The position numbers and the translations under genes are program-made. Below the pieces are notes generated by a model. It was not told where the DNA came from and did not search any database. It saw only the letters and a program-made list of their open reading frames with translations. Of a DNA stretch of 5,079 nt, positions 4,901 through 5,079 are shown one piece after another. Numbering within the stretch: position 1 is the stretch's first letter; every line of letters starts with the position of its first letter. This DNA is from Candidatus Saccharimonadales bacterium (GTDB taxonomy: Bacteria; Patescibacteriota; Saccharimonadia; UBA4664; SCTI01), in assembly GCA_030150485.1 (NCBI GenBank), contig JASLFZ010000023.1, positions 1 to 5,079 on the forward strand. The letters are read 5' to 3'.

Positions 4901-5079
4901 TCACCGCGAGTCTTGCCGCTCAATCGCTTTAATGAGCTCTTGCTTATTCATCGAGGAGCGACCCTCAATATTAAGCTTGCTGGCTCGACCGACGCGCGGC
5001 AAAGGAGCTTTGGCGAAAGCCTGGAGACTCACGACCTGAGCTGGCTGCAGGACCGAGCAAGCAAGCTTACTATTGAGGG
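4901..5079 (-). CDS. Rho_N-like / SAP-like helix-extended-helix fragment (partial at window edge)
   Basis: Reading leftwards from the window edge, an open frame ends at TGA (4901-4903). Its last 26 residues, GRASKLNIEGRSSM followed by NKQELIKAIERQ, have the 'AxxLxIEGRSxMxKxELIxAI' pattern of the Rho N-terminal-like / SAP-like small domain. That domain is thought to bind nucleic acid and occurs as short stand-alone proteins or as tails. The frame stays open to the edge without ATG, GTG or TTG upstream of a GTG at 5030-5032, which would give a 43-aa protein but has no good SD (only AGG three bases away). The gene may therefore extend beyond the window. The N-terminal part overlaps an inverted repeat whose other arm encodes nearly the same peptide on the opposite strand. 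The transcript would end at the shared terminator. Confidence 0.6.
   Translation of the reverse strand, partial: LNSKLACSVLQPAQVVSLQAFAKAPLPRVGRASKLNIEGRSSMNKQELIKAIERQDSR
4962..5079. repeat. Imperfect inverted repeat, 29-nt arms, around a 60-bp centre
   Basis: Arms at 4962-4990 and 5051-5079 are reverse complements at 25 of 29 positions; the outer 20 nt match at 19 of 20. The left arm read on the minus strand encodes RASKLNIEG, and the right arm read on the plus strand encodes RASKLTIEG. A GGC-GAAA-GCC mini-hairpin (5012-5021) lies at the centre. The repeat may continue past the window edge. Confidence 0.75.

Noticed and set aside
5010..5039. TTG after AAAGGAG (5001-5007) as start of a plus-strand Rho_N-like gene
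   Set aside because: The SD-to-start gap is only 2 nt and this frame stops after nine codons. Joining it to the plus-strand domain frame would need a one-base change in the AAA at 5016-5018.

Overview
This is a bacterial window with a gene-dense, mixed-strand layout, frequent TTG and GTG starts and good Shine-Dalgarno (SD) sites before several genes. Base composition looks moderate. The tRNA gene encodes its own CCA end, and TGA is used as a stop. A Candidatus Saccharibacteria (Patescibacteria) or actinobacterial chromosome would fit the C39-like, cupin and Rho_N-like proteins, but this assignment is a weak inference. No ribosomal or core phylogenetic marker is present.

Left part (1-1270): an exported C39-like cysteine peptidase (39-797) is followed by a 121-aa protein of unknown function (871-1236). 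Facing it is a small three-helix membrane protein (1270-1557, minus).

Middle part (about 1592-4263): a run of accessory-looking genes. A HARE-HTH winged-helix protein (1591-1926) converges on, and overlaps by 8 bp, a conserved 96-aa protein (1919-2209, minus). A RES-domain protein (2369-3304), the NAD+-degrading toxin family, is transcribed divergently from that 96-aa gene and has a perfect 13-bp palindrome just before its start. A two-gene minus-strand unit follows: a 172-aa protein with an R-x4-H motif like that of HEPN RNases (3558-4076), then a 61-aa basic protein (3355-3540). This block lies between the 3' end of a tRNA-Ala(GGC) gene (4264-4340, minus) and an exact direct repeat of the last 11 nt of that tRNA at 1592-1602. 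Such a repeat is the expected footprint of an element integrated at a tRNA 3' end. The block has no integrase, and the repeat is short, so the island is a hypothesis.

Right part (4264-5079): tRNA-Ala with a convincing promoter, a single-domain cupin (4459-4851) and a bidirectional terminator (4858-4886). The terminator is shared with a convergent minus-strand Rho_N-like/SAP-like fragment at the window edge. That last region holds a 29-nt imperfect inverted repeat, and both arms can encode the peptide RASKL(N/T)IEG, one on each strand.

The leads most worth following are the putative tRNA-bounded toxin/defence cassette (RES, HEPN-like pair, HARE-HTH) and the inverted coding repeat at the right edge.
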